64,000 nucleotides of DNA, taken from the NCBI RefSeq assembly GCF_007754425.1, contig NZ_CP037452.1, forward strand, positions 620,001 to 684,000, written 5' to 3'. The translations under genes and the position numbers were made by a program. The notes beneath the pieces are model-generated. The model saw nothing but the letters and a program-made list of their open reading frames with translations. It was not told the DNA's origin and searched no databases. Shown here piece after piece: positions 35,539 to 44,507 of this stretch. The stretch is from Gimesia fumaroli. GTDB taxonomy: Bacteria > Planctomycetota > Planctomycetia > Planctomycetales > Planctomycetaceae. Within the stretch, counting starts at the first letter, position 1; every line of letters starts with the position of its first letter.

Positions 35539-36975
35539 TCAGACCAGGAAGACAAAGGTCAAAACAATCGAAAGTGGTAGCAGGACCGCACAGCTATAGG
35601 CCATGAAGCCAAAAAAGCTGGGCATGCGGATGTTATTCTTTTCTGCAATGGCTTTGACCATGAAATTTGGTCCGTTCCCAATATAGGTCATGGCACCCAT
35701 GAAAACGGCGCCCAGACTGATAGCCACCAGCGAAACTTCGTTGACCCCTGCGACGGCGGTCCCGTTTGTACCAGCTGCTTTTGCTGTTTCGAAGAAGACA
35801 ACATAGGTGGGTGCGTTATCCAGAAAACTCGAGAGTACTCCTGTTGCCCAGTAAAACTTCCAGGGAGAATCAATACCCAGTGAGGCTCCGTTGACGTTCA
35901 AAATCTGGACAGGTGCCTGCATGCAGATAAAGATACCGACAAATAACGCAGCCACTTCGAGAATTGCTTCATAGTTGAAGGAATTCTGTTTCCGAATCAT
36001 TTTGGAAGTGGTTAACAGAGAGATTCCTGCGAGAGCAAACATACAGACTTCGCGAAAGAAGTGCGGAGCATGCCAATCAGTACCTGGAACGGGTTTAGAA
36101 GGATCAAGGACTGCAACACAGAAGATAACTAACAGTAACCACAGAAAGTTAATGCTGCCTTTAAGTGAAAATGGTTCTGAGACTTCAGGCAGTGCTTCGA
36201 CCTTTTCTTTATCTTCTTTTCTATAGCGAATTGTATCGAACACGAAGTAAACAGCCAGTAGCGAGAGGTTCATTGCCAGCCACATCGGCCAAAGTGAAAG
36301 CGTCCAAGTAAAGGGAACTCCTCGGAGGAATCCAAGAAATAAGGGTGGGTCACCAATGGGAAGCAGGCAGCCGCCCGTATTACAAACGACGAAAATAAAG
36401 AAGATGACTGTATGGGCTACGTAGTCTCGTTTTTGGTTTGCTTTCAAAAGCGGACGAATCAGCAACATCGCGGCCCCGGTTGTTCCGATGAAACTGGCGA
36501 TCGCCGCCCCGATGGCAATGATCCCTGTGTTTAGAATCGGGCGTCCGACCAGATTACCGTTAAAGGCAATCCCGCCACTGATGACATACAGGCTGAAAAG
36601 CAGTGCGATAAATGGAATGTATTCAACCAGTAAGGCATTCTTGAGGACAACGATTGCCGCCGGAAATCCAGGAGCCGACAGTTCATGAGTCCCATGGTCT
36701 ACCACACCGTGTCCATACAGAAAGGTGTAGTAAAGTAAGGTGACCAGTCCCAGGCTGACGGCAACGAGAAGGCGGTTTTTATTATGTTCCCACCACTCTT
36801 CGGTTTTATGAATTAACGGAAGAAACGCAATACACAACAAAAGTGCGGCGAAGGGAATCACGCTATAAAAAGCAGGTGGTTCTGCATGGGCGTGGTGTTC
36901 GTCATGCGTGACTTCCGCAGTTGATACGAGAGTTGTTGCTTCCAGTTGCGTATGTGCATCAGCGATTAAGTTCAT
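35539..36975 (-). CDS. NhaD-like Na+/H+ antiporter (ion transporter superfamily)
   Basis: 478 residues, about 12 membrane helices. After a His-rich N-terminus ([12 protein letters not shown]), conserved ion-transporter motifs appear: [46 protein letters not shown], and near the end [18 protein letters not shown] plus [13 protein letters not shown]. These match the NhaD/UIT9 sodium:proton antiporter group. It would exchange Na+ for H+ across the cytoplasmic membrane, as expected for a marine or salt-exposed bacterium. Confidence 0.85.
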   Translation of the reverse strand: MNLIADAHTQLEATTLVSTAEVTHDEHHAHAEPPAFYSVIPFAALLLCIAFLPLIHKTEEWWEHNKNRLLVAVSLGLVTLLYYTFLYGHGVVDHGTHELSAPGFPAAIVVLKNALLVEYIPFIALLFSLYVISGGIAFNGNLVGRPILNTGIIAIGAAIASFIGTTGAAMLLIRPLLKANQKRDYVAHTVIFFIFVVCNTGGCLLPIGDPPLFLGFLRGVPFTWTLSLWPMWLAMNLSLLAVYFVFDTIRYRKEDKEKVEALPEVSEPFSLKGSINFLWLLLVIFCVAVLDPSKPVPGTDWHAPHFFREVCMFALAGISLLTTSKMIRKQNSFNYEAILEVAALFVGIFICMQAPVQILNVNGASLGIDSPWKFYWATGVLSSFLDNAPTYVVFFETAKAAGTNGTAVAGVNEVSLVAISLGAVFMGAMTYIGNGPNFMVKAIAEKNNIRMPSFFGFMAYSCAVLLPLSIVLTFVFLV

Positions 36976-37158
36976 CTCAATCGCCCTCCATAATTAGGGG
37001 GATTAATGTAAATGGGTAACTATTCGAAAATCCGTTTTCGGTTTGTGTGGCGAAAACAAGAATGAGCCTCTTGTCTTCATTGGCGGAATAAAATCGTGGA
37101 TTATGGCATGATCTGAGATCACGTACAACGTCCAGATCCGGATGATTTCAGATTGTGT

Positions 37159-39132
37159 TTATGAATTTACAAACTCGGTTTGTCGTTCTTCTTTTGGAGC
37201 TGCACTGTCTTTAATTTCAGACAAGTACTGTTTCACCAGTTCTGCGGTATGCGTACTATCCAACAGCTCCAGAGTGATTAATGTTTTACCCAAAGCGATT
37301 GGTGGTTCAATCTGCAATGCCAGTAGATAGGCAATCTGGTCTAAAGTCAGAAAGTTGTTCCGGACGGCAACTTCGCCGAATCGATTTTCTGTTTTTTTCT
37401 GAAGATCCAGGATTTTGACGACTTGATCTGCTGTCAATAATTTTTCAGCGATAGAAAGTTCGCCTATTTTGACTTGTTCGCCCTGTTTAGGGCACTTTAG
37501 CAGTGCTTTGGAAATCGTGGGAATATCAAAAACTTTTTTGGTCACCAACCAGCGACTGAATCTGCTACGTTTGATGAGCCGGTGCAGTTCCTGATCTTCC
37601 TGACTGATAATCGAACGAACGTGGACCTGGTTTCTTCCTTTTTCTTTTGATTCGTACATTGCCTCATCTGCTTCGGCTACCAGTCGCTCAGCGAACCCTG
37701 TGATGTTTCGAGGAGGAATGCCTACGACTGCGCCCAGGCTGGCGGTGACCGGGACCCGTTGCCCTTCGAACTCAATGACTTCGTTTTCAATCAGGGCCCG
37801 CAGTCTTTCTGCCAGTTCTTTAATTCCATTTTCGGAAGGGTTGTTCACCATGATCACGAATTCTTCACCACCATAACGGCAGAAGACATCGGAACGACGT
37901 GTGGATTCATTGGCTACCTGGGCAACGCGTTGTAAGACCAGGTCGCCAAATTGATGCCCGTAGGTATCGTTGAGTTGTTTGAAACGGTCAATGTCTGAGA
38001 AGATAATTCCAATCGGCTGTGCAGATCGGGCACAACAGTGTATTTCTTTTTCGAAGGCTTCGTTGAAGTAGCTGCGGTTATATGCTTTTGTCAGGGGGTC
38101 ATGGATGGCTTTGCTTTGCAGCTGCTTATTTTCCGATTCCAGTTTTACTTTTTGTTCTTCGATGACGGCTTGGCGAGCACAGGCTTGGGTCGAATCGACC
38201 TGGGCTTTCATCGTCAATTGAACTAACTGCTCGTTAGCAGTTGCCATGATTTCATAAGGCGATCCAATGTCATCCATATTGACTTGGAATACTTGCGCTG
38301 CTTCTTCAAATCGGGACTGAACATTTTCGAGGAAGCCATGCAGGTCATCGTGTGGCATATTGTAAAATTCTGAGGTCAGTGCCTGCAGTCGATGTAATGC
38401 CAGTCCACTGTTGGGGGAGCAGAAGTAGTCACCAATCGATGCTGAGGTTGCGATGATGATGATCAGCTTGAAGTTCGGGTCTGATTCCAAAGCTTTCAGT
38501 TGTTCAAATGAATCATGATGATGTTCGATTGCAGATTTGAATTGCTCAGACATCTGCCAGCGTTCCATCATTTTAACACCAACCTCGGCATGGTTGATTC
38601 CCAGGACTTCAGTTTCTACTTCAGAGTTATTTCGTTGTTGCGCTTCAGCTTGTTCAAGGACCGGTAACAAGTCGTTCGGAATGGATCGGAGCATTGCCAG
38701 ATGGCCAATATCCTGGAGCAGACCGATCAGAAAACTATCGTATTTTAATTCATTCCCCAGTTTTGAGGCTAACAGTTCTGCTGCCGCAGACTGAATGATG
38801 GATTGTTTCCAATACGAATCAAATCGTGATTTCAACGGTCCTTCCGTAATTGCCGATTCCGAAAGTGAAAAACTTAAAGCCAGTGAGGTGACCACCATTG
38901 TCCCCAACAGGGGCACTGCCCGCTCAATGCCTTTGCACTCAGTTCTTAAACCAAAAAATGAAGAATTACTGGCTTTCAATATTTTGGCTGTAATCGCAGG
39001 ATCTGCTTTGATCGTCTCAATGACTTCCTTAATATCCGTATCCGGATTTTTTGAAAGATCCAACAGCCGCACAGCGACCGCTGGTAAGGTTGGTAATTGA
39101 TCTGAAGACCAAATTTTTTCAGGAGAAATCAT
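37159..39132 (-). CDS. HDOD-GGDEF signalling protein with MshEN-like C-terminal repeats
   Basis: 657 residues. An HDOD domain (~10-215, LPTLPAVAVRLLDLSKNPD, GLLQDIGHLAML, HHHDSFEQL) is followed by a linker with a coiled coil (~300-350) and a GGDEF domain (~353-515) with the intact active site GGEEF at 421-425, so it should make cyclic di-GMP. The C-terminal ~90 residues hold two similar segments (IGELSIAEKLLTADQVVKIL and FGEVAVRNNFLTLDQIAYLL) like the MshEN/T2SSE_N repeats that can bind cyclic di-GMP. It lies next to CheY- and CheX-like genes on the same strand. Confidence 0.9.
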   Translation of the reverse strand: MISPEKIWSSDQLPTLPAVAVRLLDLSKNPDTDIKEVIETIKADPAITAKILKASNSSFFGLRTECKGIERAVPLLGTMVVTSLALSFSLSESAITEGPLKSRFDSYWKQSIIQSAAAELLASKLGNELKYDSFLIGLLQDIGHLAMLRSIPNDLLPVLEQAEAQQRNNSEVETEVLGINHAEVGVKMMERWQMSEQFKSAIEHHHDSFEQLKALESDPNFKLIIIIATSASIGDYFCSPNSGLALHRLQALTSEFYNMPHDDLHGFLENVQSRFEEAAQVFQVNMDDIGSPYEIMATANEQLVQLTMKAQVDSTQACARQAVIEEQKVKLESENKQLQSKAIHDPLTKAYNRSYFNEAFEKEIHCCARSAQPIGIIFSDIDRFKQLNDTYGHQFGDLVLQRVAQVANESTRRSDVFCRYGGEEFVIMVNNPSENGIKELAERLRALIENEVIEFEGQRVPVTASLGAVVGIPPRNITGFAERLVAEADEAMYESKEKGRNQVHVRSIISQEDQELHRLIKRSRFSRWLVTKKVFDIPTISKALLKCPKQGEQVKIGELSIAEKLLTADQVVKILDLQKKTENRFGEVAVRNNFLTLDQIAYLLALQIEPPIALGKTLITLELLDSTHTAELVKQYLSEIKDSAAPKEERQTEFVNS

Positions 39133-39273
39133 TTTCTAAGACCTTTGCGGTAATCCAATTCAATGAAAATACAGTCATTTTCAATAAGTGAATTTCTCTG
39201 GATGGCTCTGTGTTTTCCCAATCGCATTCAAAGTCAACCTGGATGGAATTAGCCAGGCTTTGTTTGGCTTGTG

Positions 39274-39639
39274 TTATGCGTTTGAGGTAACCCATCGCTC
39301 CAGTTTGCTTTTCAAGCTGTCCGGGGTGAATGGTTTGACCAGATAATCAGAAACACCAGCCTGAATTGCCGTGACTACGCGAGCACGTTCTGCTTCGGTT
39401 GTAATCATAATCACGGGAATATCTTTGTTACGCTGACGGATCTCTTTCAGGAGTTGAAGCCCGTCCATATTTGGCATGTTCCAATCGCTCAGAACAATAT
39501 CAAACGTGGAAGCCTGAAATATCTCTAAAGCCTGGACTCCATCTTCTGCTTCAGTTACATCTTCGATACCCAGTTTCGACAAGCATCGTTTCTGGATTGT
39601 TCTCATTGTTCCTGAGTCATCAACAAGTAATACTTTCAT
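39274..39639 (-). CDS. CheY-like single-domain response regulator
   Basis: 121 residues: a receiver domain only. Acidic pocket in LLVDDSGTMR, phosphoacceptor Asp in LSDWNMPNMDG, Thr in VIMITTEAE and Lys in DYLVKPF are all present. Without an output domain it must act by binding a partner. Between the CheX-like gene (39704) and the HDOD-GGDEF gene (39132), all on the minus strand. Confidence 0.93.
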   Translation of the reverse strand: MKVLLVDDSGTMRTIQKRCLSKLGIEDVTEAEDGVQALEIFQASTFDIVLSDWNMPNMDGLQLLKEIRQRNKDIPVIMITTEAERARVVTAIQAGVSDYLVKPFTPDSLKSKLERWVTSNA

Positions 39640-39703
39640 TGGAATGGCCTTTATCTTTAAGTCAGTAATTCGTTCAAAAACAAGTATTAGTCAAACGGGC
39701 GTC

Positions 39704-40192
39704 TTAACGATCAGAAAATCCTGCTTCAATGGTGAAAGTTCCGATTTCTGAATCGAACGCGATACAAATTGGGACAACATTCGAAGGGTAATGAACAGTG
39801 TGCCCTTTTCCGGTAATAATATTGGGAATACTGATTGATGCTTCCAGATGCTCCAGCTGTGCTTTTGCTGATCCGGCAATCATATTCGCCAATTCACAAA
39901 CGGCATCACAGACTTCATCGTTGATTTCGTCGGATGAAATTCCAACGAGGCGATCCAAAATTCCAATGCCTACACTTTTTGATAAACTGAGAACCAGTGT
40001 TCCGGCTGCTTTTCCAGAAATACCAATCACAGCACTTAGTTCATGCTCTGGAATGTGGTCCGCCTTTAGACTCAATCCGGTGCGTTTTGGCGTACAACCC
40101 AGCATCATTTCAAAGACAGAGATTGTTGAGCTGATGATTGGATTCACAAATTCTGCAGTGAGCTCCGATTTACCTGTGGTAGTTGACGTCAT
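39704..40192 (-). CDS. CheX-like chemotaxis phosphatase
   Basis: 162 residues from ATG 40192 (MTSTTTGKSE); upstream codons to 40279 are unlikely to be used. The CheC/CheX/FliY signature E...N is seen in DAVCELANMIAGSAKAQLE, with SAVIGISGKAAGTLVLSLS before it, as in CheX. CheX dephosphorylates CheY-P; the CheY-like protein encoded 65 nt downstream is the obvious partner. Confidence 0.88.
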   Translation of the reverse strand: MTSTTTGKSELTAEFVNPIISSTISVFEMMLGCTPKRTGLSLKADHIPEHELSAVIGISGKAAGTLVLSLSKSVGIGILDRLVGISSDEINDEVCDAVCELANMIAGSAKAQLEHLEASISIPNIITGKGHTVHYPSNVVPICIAFDSEIGTFTIEAGFSDR

Positions 40193-40949
40193 TATCAAGT
40201 TCCTGTTTCCTGGGAATAATTCAAAATCAATTCTTCTGAAGTATTTTAAAGATAGTCTTGCTGGTTTATTGAAATCCAAGTGTGAGCATGATGCTCAACT
40301 TCAGATGGCGTCAAAATGACATAGGGTGTTTTTCAATAATCGTGCACTTAGAACATAGATCACGAAAAATTACATGTGCCAAAATATCAACACGATATTG
40401 GAAATAATAATTACACGGCTCCCAGGCCGTGTCTGGGTATTCCGACTTTGCCGGATATATCGGAGGCCTTGGCCTGCAGGAATACAGTGTAATCCCTCCT
40501 GAATAATTCAAGGCAACCGCGATACCAGGTTCAGAGTAGAGAGGCCAGTCTCAGTGGGCTCCCTCTTTGTATGCAAATAAGCAAGAAACCTGCAGTATCT
40601 GGCATATGTTATGAAAGCAGAGAAAAGAACAGGACAAGGAACTCCTGTTTTCTGTTGAGGCGTGCATCGCTTTTTGGGGCTTCGTTTGACGAAAGTCTCA
40701 ACGTATCTAAGGGATTCAACTGCAGAATTCTCTCAATTTGCAGTTGAGTCATCGAGTGAAAATTGTATACGATAGGGAATCTTACTAATGGCTGATCAAT
40801 TTGTATCTTGATACGAAGAAATCATATTATCATTTCAACAAGACTTTATTCATCATTTCTCAGAAGTTGGATAAAGATACTCGTTCAGTTCTATATTCTT
40901 ATGTGCTGATATAATTAAGTAGTTGCTGTGTTATTTAGCTAAAGCGCAA
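40193..40949. other. Long intergenic region with a nested fold
   Basis: 757 nt between the divergent CheX-like gene and the small H-box gene. It includes the possible structured element at 40410-40493, a short palindrome near 40278 (GAGCATGATGCTC) and AT-rich DNA close to 40950. No further gene is supported. Confidence 0.5.
40410..40493. ncRNA. Candidate structured RNA element
   Basis: Complementary arms are nested: ATTACAC (40410-40416) with GTGTAAT (40487-40493), then GTATTCC (40437-40443) with GGAATAC (40479-40485). Inside or beside these lie hairpins ACACGGC/GCCGTGT (40413-40432, overlapping the outer arm), CCGA/TCGG and AGGC/GCCT. Such nesting over 84 nt looks like a multi-branched RNA fold. 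It matches no riboswitch I can name; strand is open. Confidence 0.3.
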
Positions 40950-41210
40950 ATGCCAATGGCACAATCATTTCATCAGGACCATTTTGAGTTCGCTCAAGAT
41001 GTTCGAACCACATGTCATCGACTAAATAATTTCTTAACAATTTTGCAGTGTCAGCATGATTGCCTAGGGGCATTGCCCTCCAAAAATCTAGAGACTGAGT
41101 TAGCTGATATATTAAAAGAATTAGACCCACTCGTGGAAGACGTGACAAATGATGTGCATGTTCTCTCTAAAAAATGCAGAGACATCTTAGAAGGGGCTAA
41201 TAATAAATAA
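40950..41210 (+). CDS. Small protein with histidine-kinase-like H-box
   Basis: 86 residues from ATG 40950 (MPMAQSF; ATG 40956 or TTG 40923 are alternatives; no strong Shine-Dalgarno). An all-helical protein. RTTCHRLNNFLTILQCQHD (around His23) closely resembles the H-box of histidine kinases (HxLNNxLT), and a second helix (LADILKELDPLVEDVTNDVHVLS) could complete a DHp-like hairpin. There is no ATPase domain. It may be a phosphotransfer protein or a DHp decoy. The NarL-type regulator starts 77 nt downstream on the same strand. Confidence 0.6.
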   Translation: MPMAQSFHQDHFEFAQDVRTTCHRLNNFLTILQCQHDCLGALPSKNLETELADILKELDPLVEDVTNDVHVLSKKCRDILEGANNK

Positions 41211-41287
41211 ACAATGGTGGAAAGTAGATTGAACCATTAGTTAATTGATATCTATAATTTCTTCACTTATTTTATCTGGGGGCCAAC

Positions 41288-41953
41288 ATGCTTACTTCAA
41301 CTGATCTAATTCGCGTCGTATTGGTAGACGACCATTTGATGCTCGTTGATTCATTGGTGACACGGTTTCAACGCGATTCAGATATTGAGGTTGTCGGGAC
41401 AGCGACCAATGCAGATGATGGACTGGCCCTCATTCTTGAAACAGAACCAGATGTTGTGATCCTGGATGTTGAGTTGCCGGGGCGAGGTTCGTTTGATATC
41501 GGTGAAGAAATTTCGTCGCGATTGAAAAACACCAAAATGATTTTTCTCACTGGCTATCTTTCAGACATTTTTATTGAACTGGCACTTAGAGTAAACGCGG
41601 TTGGTTATCTGTTGAAGGGCGAGCCGATTGAATCATTGATTCACGCCATCAAAAAAGCAGCCCGGGGTGAATACTGTTTCTCACAATCGGTTCAGGAACG
41701 ACTGATTTTCGATCATAAGAAGAATCGTTACTCAATTCAGTCAGAAAGTATGCTGGCCTCGCTGACCTCCCGCCAAATCGAAGTCCTGCGACATCTAGCT
41801 CGGGGAAAGAGTGTCAAAGAAGTGGCGCGCTCAATGCATCTCTCTGAGAAGTCGATTGACAGTCACAAATATCGCATTATGCACAAACTGGGCATTCATG
41901 ATCGGGTCGAACTGGCCCGCTATTCCATTCGTGAAGGATTGACTCTCCCTTAA
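41288..41953 (+). CDS. NarL/LuxR-type response regulator
   Basis: 221 residues. Receiver domain (~8-125): VVLVDDHLMLVDS, phosphoacceptor Asp in VVILDVELPG, FLTGY and GYLLKGEP (Lys). LuxR-type HTH (~155-215): LTSRQIEVLRHLARGKSVKE, then SEKSIDSHKYRIMHKLG. A transcription regulator whose sensor kinase is not encoded next to it; the H-box protein just upstream is the only candidate partner in view. Confidence 0.93.
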   Translation: MLTSTDLIRVVLVDDHLMLVDSLVTRFQRDSDIEVVGTATNADDGLALILETEPDVVILDVELPGRGSFDIGEEISSRLKNTKMIFLTGYLSDIFIELALRVNAVGYLLKGEPIESLIHAIKKAARGEYCFSQSVQERLIFDHKKNRYSIQSESMLASLTSRQIEVLRHLARGKSVKEVARSMHLSEKSIDSHKYRIMHKLGIHDRVELARYSIREGLTLP

Positions 41954-41975
41954 GAGTTTACTGCTTTATGAATCT

Positions 41976-42929
41976 TCAGGAACAAATTGGACCACGCTTT
42001 TGAATCAGACGACTGATTAATTCCATTTGCGAGTCCGAGAGCTTGAAATTCATGGTTTCTGCATTTTCGATAATCTGTTCAGGGCGTTTGGCCCCACATA
42101 ACGCACACGTAATTCCTTTCTGCTGAATCGTCCAGCGTATCACAATCTGGGCTACCGTTTGATTCAAGTCTCTTGCCAGAATACGCAGTTCATCCAGGAA
42201 GTCCTGATTTTTTTCCCACTCTGCTCCATGAAACATGGGATACTTTTGCCGGCCGTCTTCGGGAGCGAATTGGTGAGCGCGGGGAAGTTTACCGGCCAGT
42301 AATCCTTTCATCAATGGCCAGTAAGCCATCACTGAGATCTGATTCTCAATGCACCAGGGAAGACGGTCTGTTTCGATATCGCGCTGCAACATATTATAAC
42401 GCGGTTGATATGCTGAGATCGGGCAGACAGCGGCAAATTCCTGGAGTTGCTCCAGAGTAAAATTTGATACGCCGATCGATAGTATTTTTCCGGCTTCCAG
42501 AAGTTCTTTATACGCTCCTGCAGATTCACTGACCGGAATTTCAGGGTCAGGGCCGTGTAAATAATAGAGCTCTACCCGGTCTGTATTTAGACGCGACAGA
42601 CTTTCGTCGCATTCCTGTTTGATTCTGGCTGGTGATGCATTTCGAATCTGTTTCCTGTCAGACCAGTGAATGCCGCCCTTTGTGGCAATCACAATTTGAT
42701 CTCGTTTCTCCCCCAGTGCTTTTGCGATCAGACGCTCACTTTCTCCTTCATAGCCATAGCAATAAGCAGTATCAAAAAAGTTGATACCCGATTCAAAAGC
42801 GGCATTCAAGGTCGCGAGGCTTGCCTCTTCGGTAACATCAACACTCGTGACTCCGGAAATCGGCCAGCAACCCATTGCGATGGGGGTCACCTGAATATTT
42901 GTGTTTCCTATATTTCGCAAAGCAGTCAT
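41976..42929 (-). CDS. Aldo/keto reductase
   Basis: 317 residues, TIM-barrel length. Family motifs: INFFDTAYCYGYEGESE (catalytic Asp and Tyr), IVIATKGG (Lys), LYYLHGPDP (His) and a C-terminal GAKRPEQIIENA coenzyme-binding segment. NADPH-dependent reduction of an aldehyde or ketone; substrate unknown. Convergent with the NarL gene (22 nt). Confidence 0.92.
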   Translation of the reverse strand: MTALRNIGNTNIQVTPIAMGCWPISGVTSVDVTEEASLATLNAAFESGINFFDTAYCYGYEGESERLIAKALGEKRDQIVIATKGGIHWSDRKQIRNASPARIKQECDESLSRLNTDRVELYYLHGPDPEIPVSESAGAYKELLEAGKILSIGVSNFTLEQLQEFAAVCPISAYQPRYNMLQRDIETDRLPWCIENQISVMAYWPLMKGLLAGKLPRAHQFAPEDGRQKYPMFHGAEWEKNQDFLDELRILARDLNQTVAQIVIRWTIQQKGITCALCGAKRPEQIIENAETMNFKLSDSQMELISRLIQKRGPICS

Positions 42930-43078
42930 TGCACCTGTTCCTGTAGGAGATCAAAGAGTAGAGTCATGTCTTGAAGCGGATGAATGGAGATTCAGCCCAG
43001 AATGAACTACCATAGCGTACCGTTGGCTTAGAGAACATCATATTGTTTGCACGAAACAATTGAAGGCAAATCGAGATT

Positions 43079-43765
43079 ATGTGTGCACGGTTTTTCTTAT
43101 TTTCGCCTGACGAAGAGATCATGAAGTTATTTCACATGGTCAGCTTTCCCCGTATCTCTCCCCGTTTTAATATTGCACCTTCTCAACCTGTGCTGGCAAT
43201 AACCAGAAGTCAACACGATTTGCATGTGAAGCATTTTCAATGGGGGCTGATTCCCGGCTGGATGAAAAATCCTGCGCCAGGGCAGGCGATGATTAACGCT
43301 CGCTCAGAAACGGCGTCCTCGAAACCCGCATTCAAGAGTGCCTTTCGCTATCGCAGGTGTCTGATTCCCGCCAACGGGTTTTATGAATGGAAGAGTTCCG
43401 GGAATCGCTCGAAGCAAGCCATGTGTGTCCGAATCAATGAGGCACCCTTGTTTGCGATGGCAGGGATCTGGGAACAGTGGCAGAGCCCTGACGGCACAGA
43501 ACTGGAAACCTGCTCCGTATTGACGACTTCCGCCAATACGCTGCTGGAAACCATTCACCCCCGTATGCCCGTGATTCTGCGTCCCGAACAGTATGCGCGC
43601 TGGCTGAGTGCCGATACCACTCCCGTTCCGCAGCTGGAGCGGTTGCTGCAGACCTATCCCGCAGAGGAGATGCAGGCTTTTCCCGTCAGCTCCTATGTGA
43701 ATAAAGTCGTTCATGACTCCCCGGAATGCATCGAGCCGATTCAGGAGCAGAAAACGCTGTTTTAG
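43079..43765 (+). CDS. SRAP-family protein (YedK/HMCES-like abasic-site shield)
   Basis: 228 residues. Met is followed by the catalytic Cys2 (MCARF). The other conserved residues are Asn73 in INARSET, Glu103 in NGFYEW and His160 in ETIHPRMPVIL. The protein forms a thiazolidine crosslink with abasic sites in single-stranded DNA and protects replication forks. Full length. Its stop overlaps the end of the convergent HAD gene by 4 nt. Confidence 0.93.
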   Translation: MCARFFLFSPDEEIMKLFHMVSFPRISPRFNIAPSQPVLAITRSQHDLHVKHFQWGLIPGWMKNPAPGQAMINARSETASSKPAFKSAFRYRRCLIPANGFYEWKSSGNRSKQAMCVRINEAPLFAMAGIWEQWQSPDGTELETCSVLTTSANTLLETIHPRMPVILRPEQYARWLSADTTPVPQLERLLQTYPAEEMQAFPVSSYVNKVVHDSPECIEPIQEQKTLF

Positions 43766-44457
43766 CCAGTTGTTTCTGGTGCTGCGAACAGTGAGAGGAG
43801 AGGCTCGATTTCTTCGAAGTGCTCAAACAGGTAGTCTGGTTCACATGCACGGAGTTCTTCCAGAGGATAAACACCAGTTGCAACCGCAATCACGTTAGCT
43901 CCAATTGCTCGCGCACAGTGGATATCACTGGGCGTATCTCCAATTACCCAGATTGAAGTTCCTGCCAGTGATTCGGGAGAGTGACGTTGTTGAATCTGTT
44001 TGATTGCTTCGTGAGCGACATCATTTCGATTGGCGTGATGATCTCCATAGGCACCGAACTCAAAGAAGTGTTTCAAATGATAGTGTTCCAGTTTCTGCCG
44101 GGCACCATGTTCAAAATTGCCAGTCAGCAGGCCGAGGTCTATGTGCGTGTGCTGGGACAGCTGTTCCAAAATCGGCTTGATACCTGGCAAGACACGCCCT
44201 TGCCGTTCTTTCAGTTTTTCGGCAAGCAGTTTGAGGTAGCCAGCTTCAAAGCGTTGTCGATTCTGGCTTGTATTTGGAATTCCAAAGTAGTCGAAGAGAT
44301 CTACCATGATGGCATGGTCCGTTCTTCCGGCTGTCGGAATGCCTTCCACGGGCGCAGAAACCCGAAACTCTTCTTCCAGCATATGCAGGATAGATCGTTG
44401 ACCGGCACCTCCGGTATCGATCAAGGTACCATCAATATCAAACAGACAAATATGCAT
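43762..44457 (-). CDS. HAD-superfamily phosphatase (phosphoglycolate-phosphatase-like)
   Basis: 231 residues from ATG 44457 (MHICLF). HAD motif I LFDIDGTLIDTGG, an alpha-helical cap (~20-90), motif II LLTGNFE and motif IV GDTPSDIHCARAIG. It hydrolyses a phosphate ester, probably of a small sugar acid; the exact substrate cannot be told. Confidence 0.88.
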   Translation of the reverse strand: MHICLFDIDGTLIDTGGAGQRSILHMLEEEFRVSAPVEGIPTAGRTDHAIMVDLFDYFGIPNTSQNRQRFEAGYLKLLAEKLKERQGRVLPGIKPILEQLSQHTHIDLGLLTGNFEHGARQKLEHYHLKHFFEFGAYGDHHANRNDVAHEAIKQIQQRHSPESLAGTSIWVIGDTPSDIHCARAIGANVIAVATGVYPLEELRACEPDYLFEHFEEIEPLLSLFAAPETTG

Positions 44458-44507
44458 AATCCGCCAGTGATTCAAAAGTGATGCAAGTGGGTTGTGACCT
44501 CACTATT

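Noticed and set aside
40410-40493. Cyclic-di-GMP (GEMM) riboswitch call for the nested element
   Set aside because: The neighbourhood invites it, but the conserved GEMM core segments are not present, so only an unnamed structured element is claimed.
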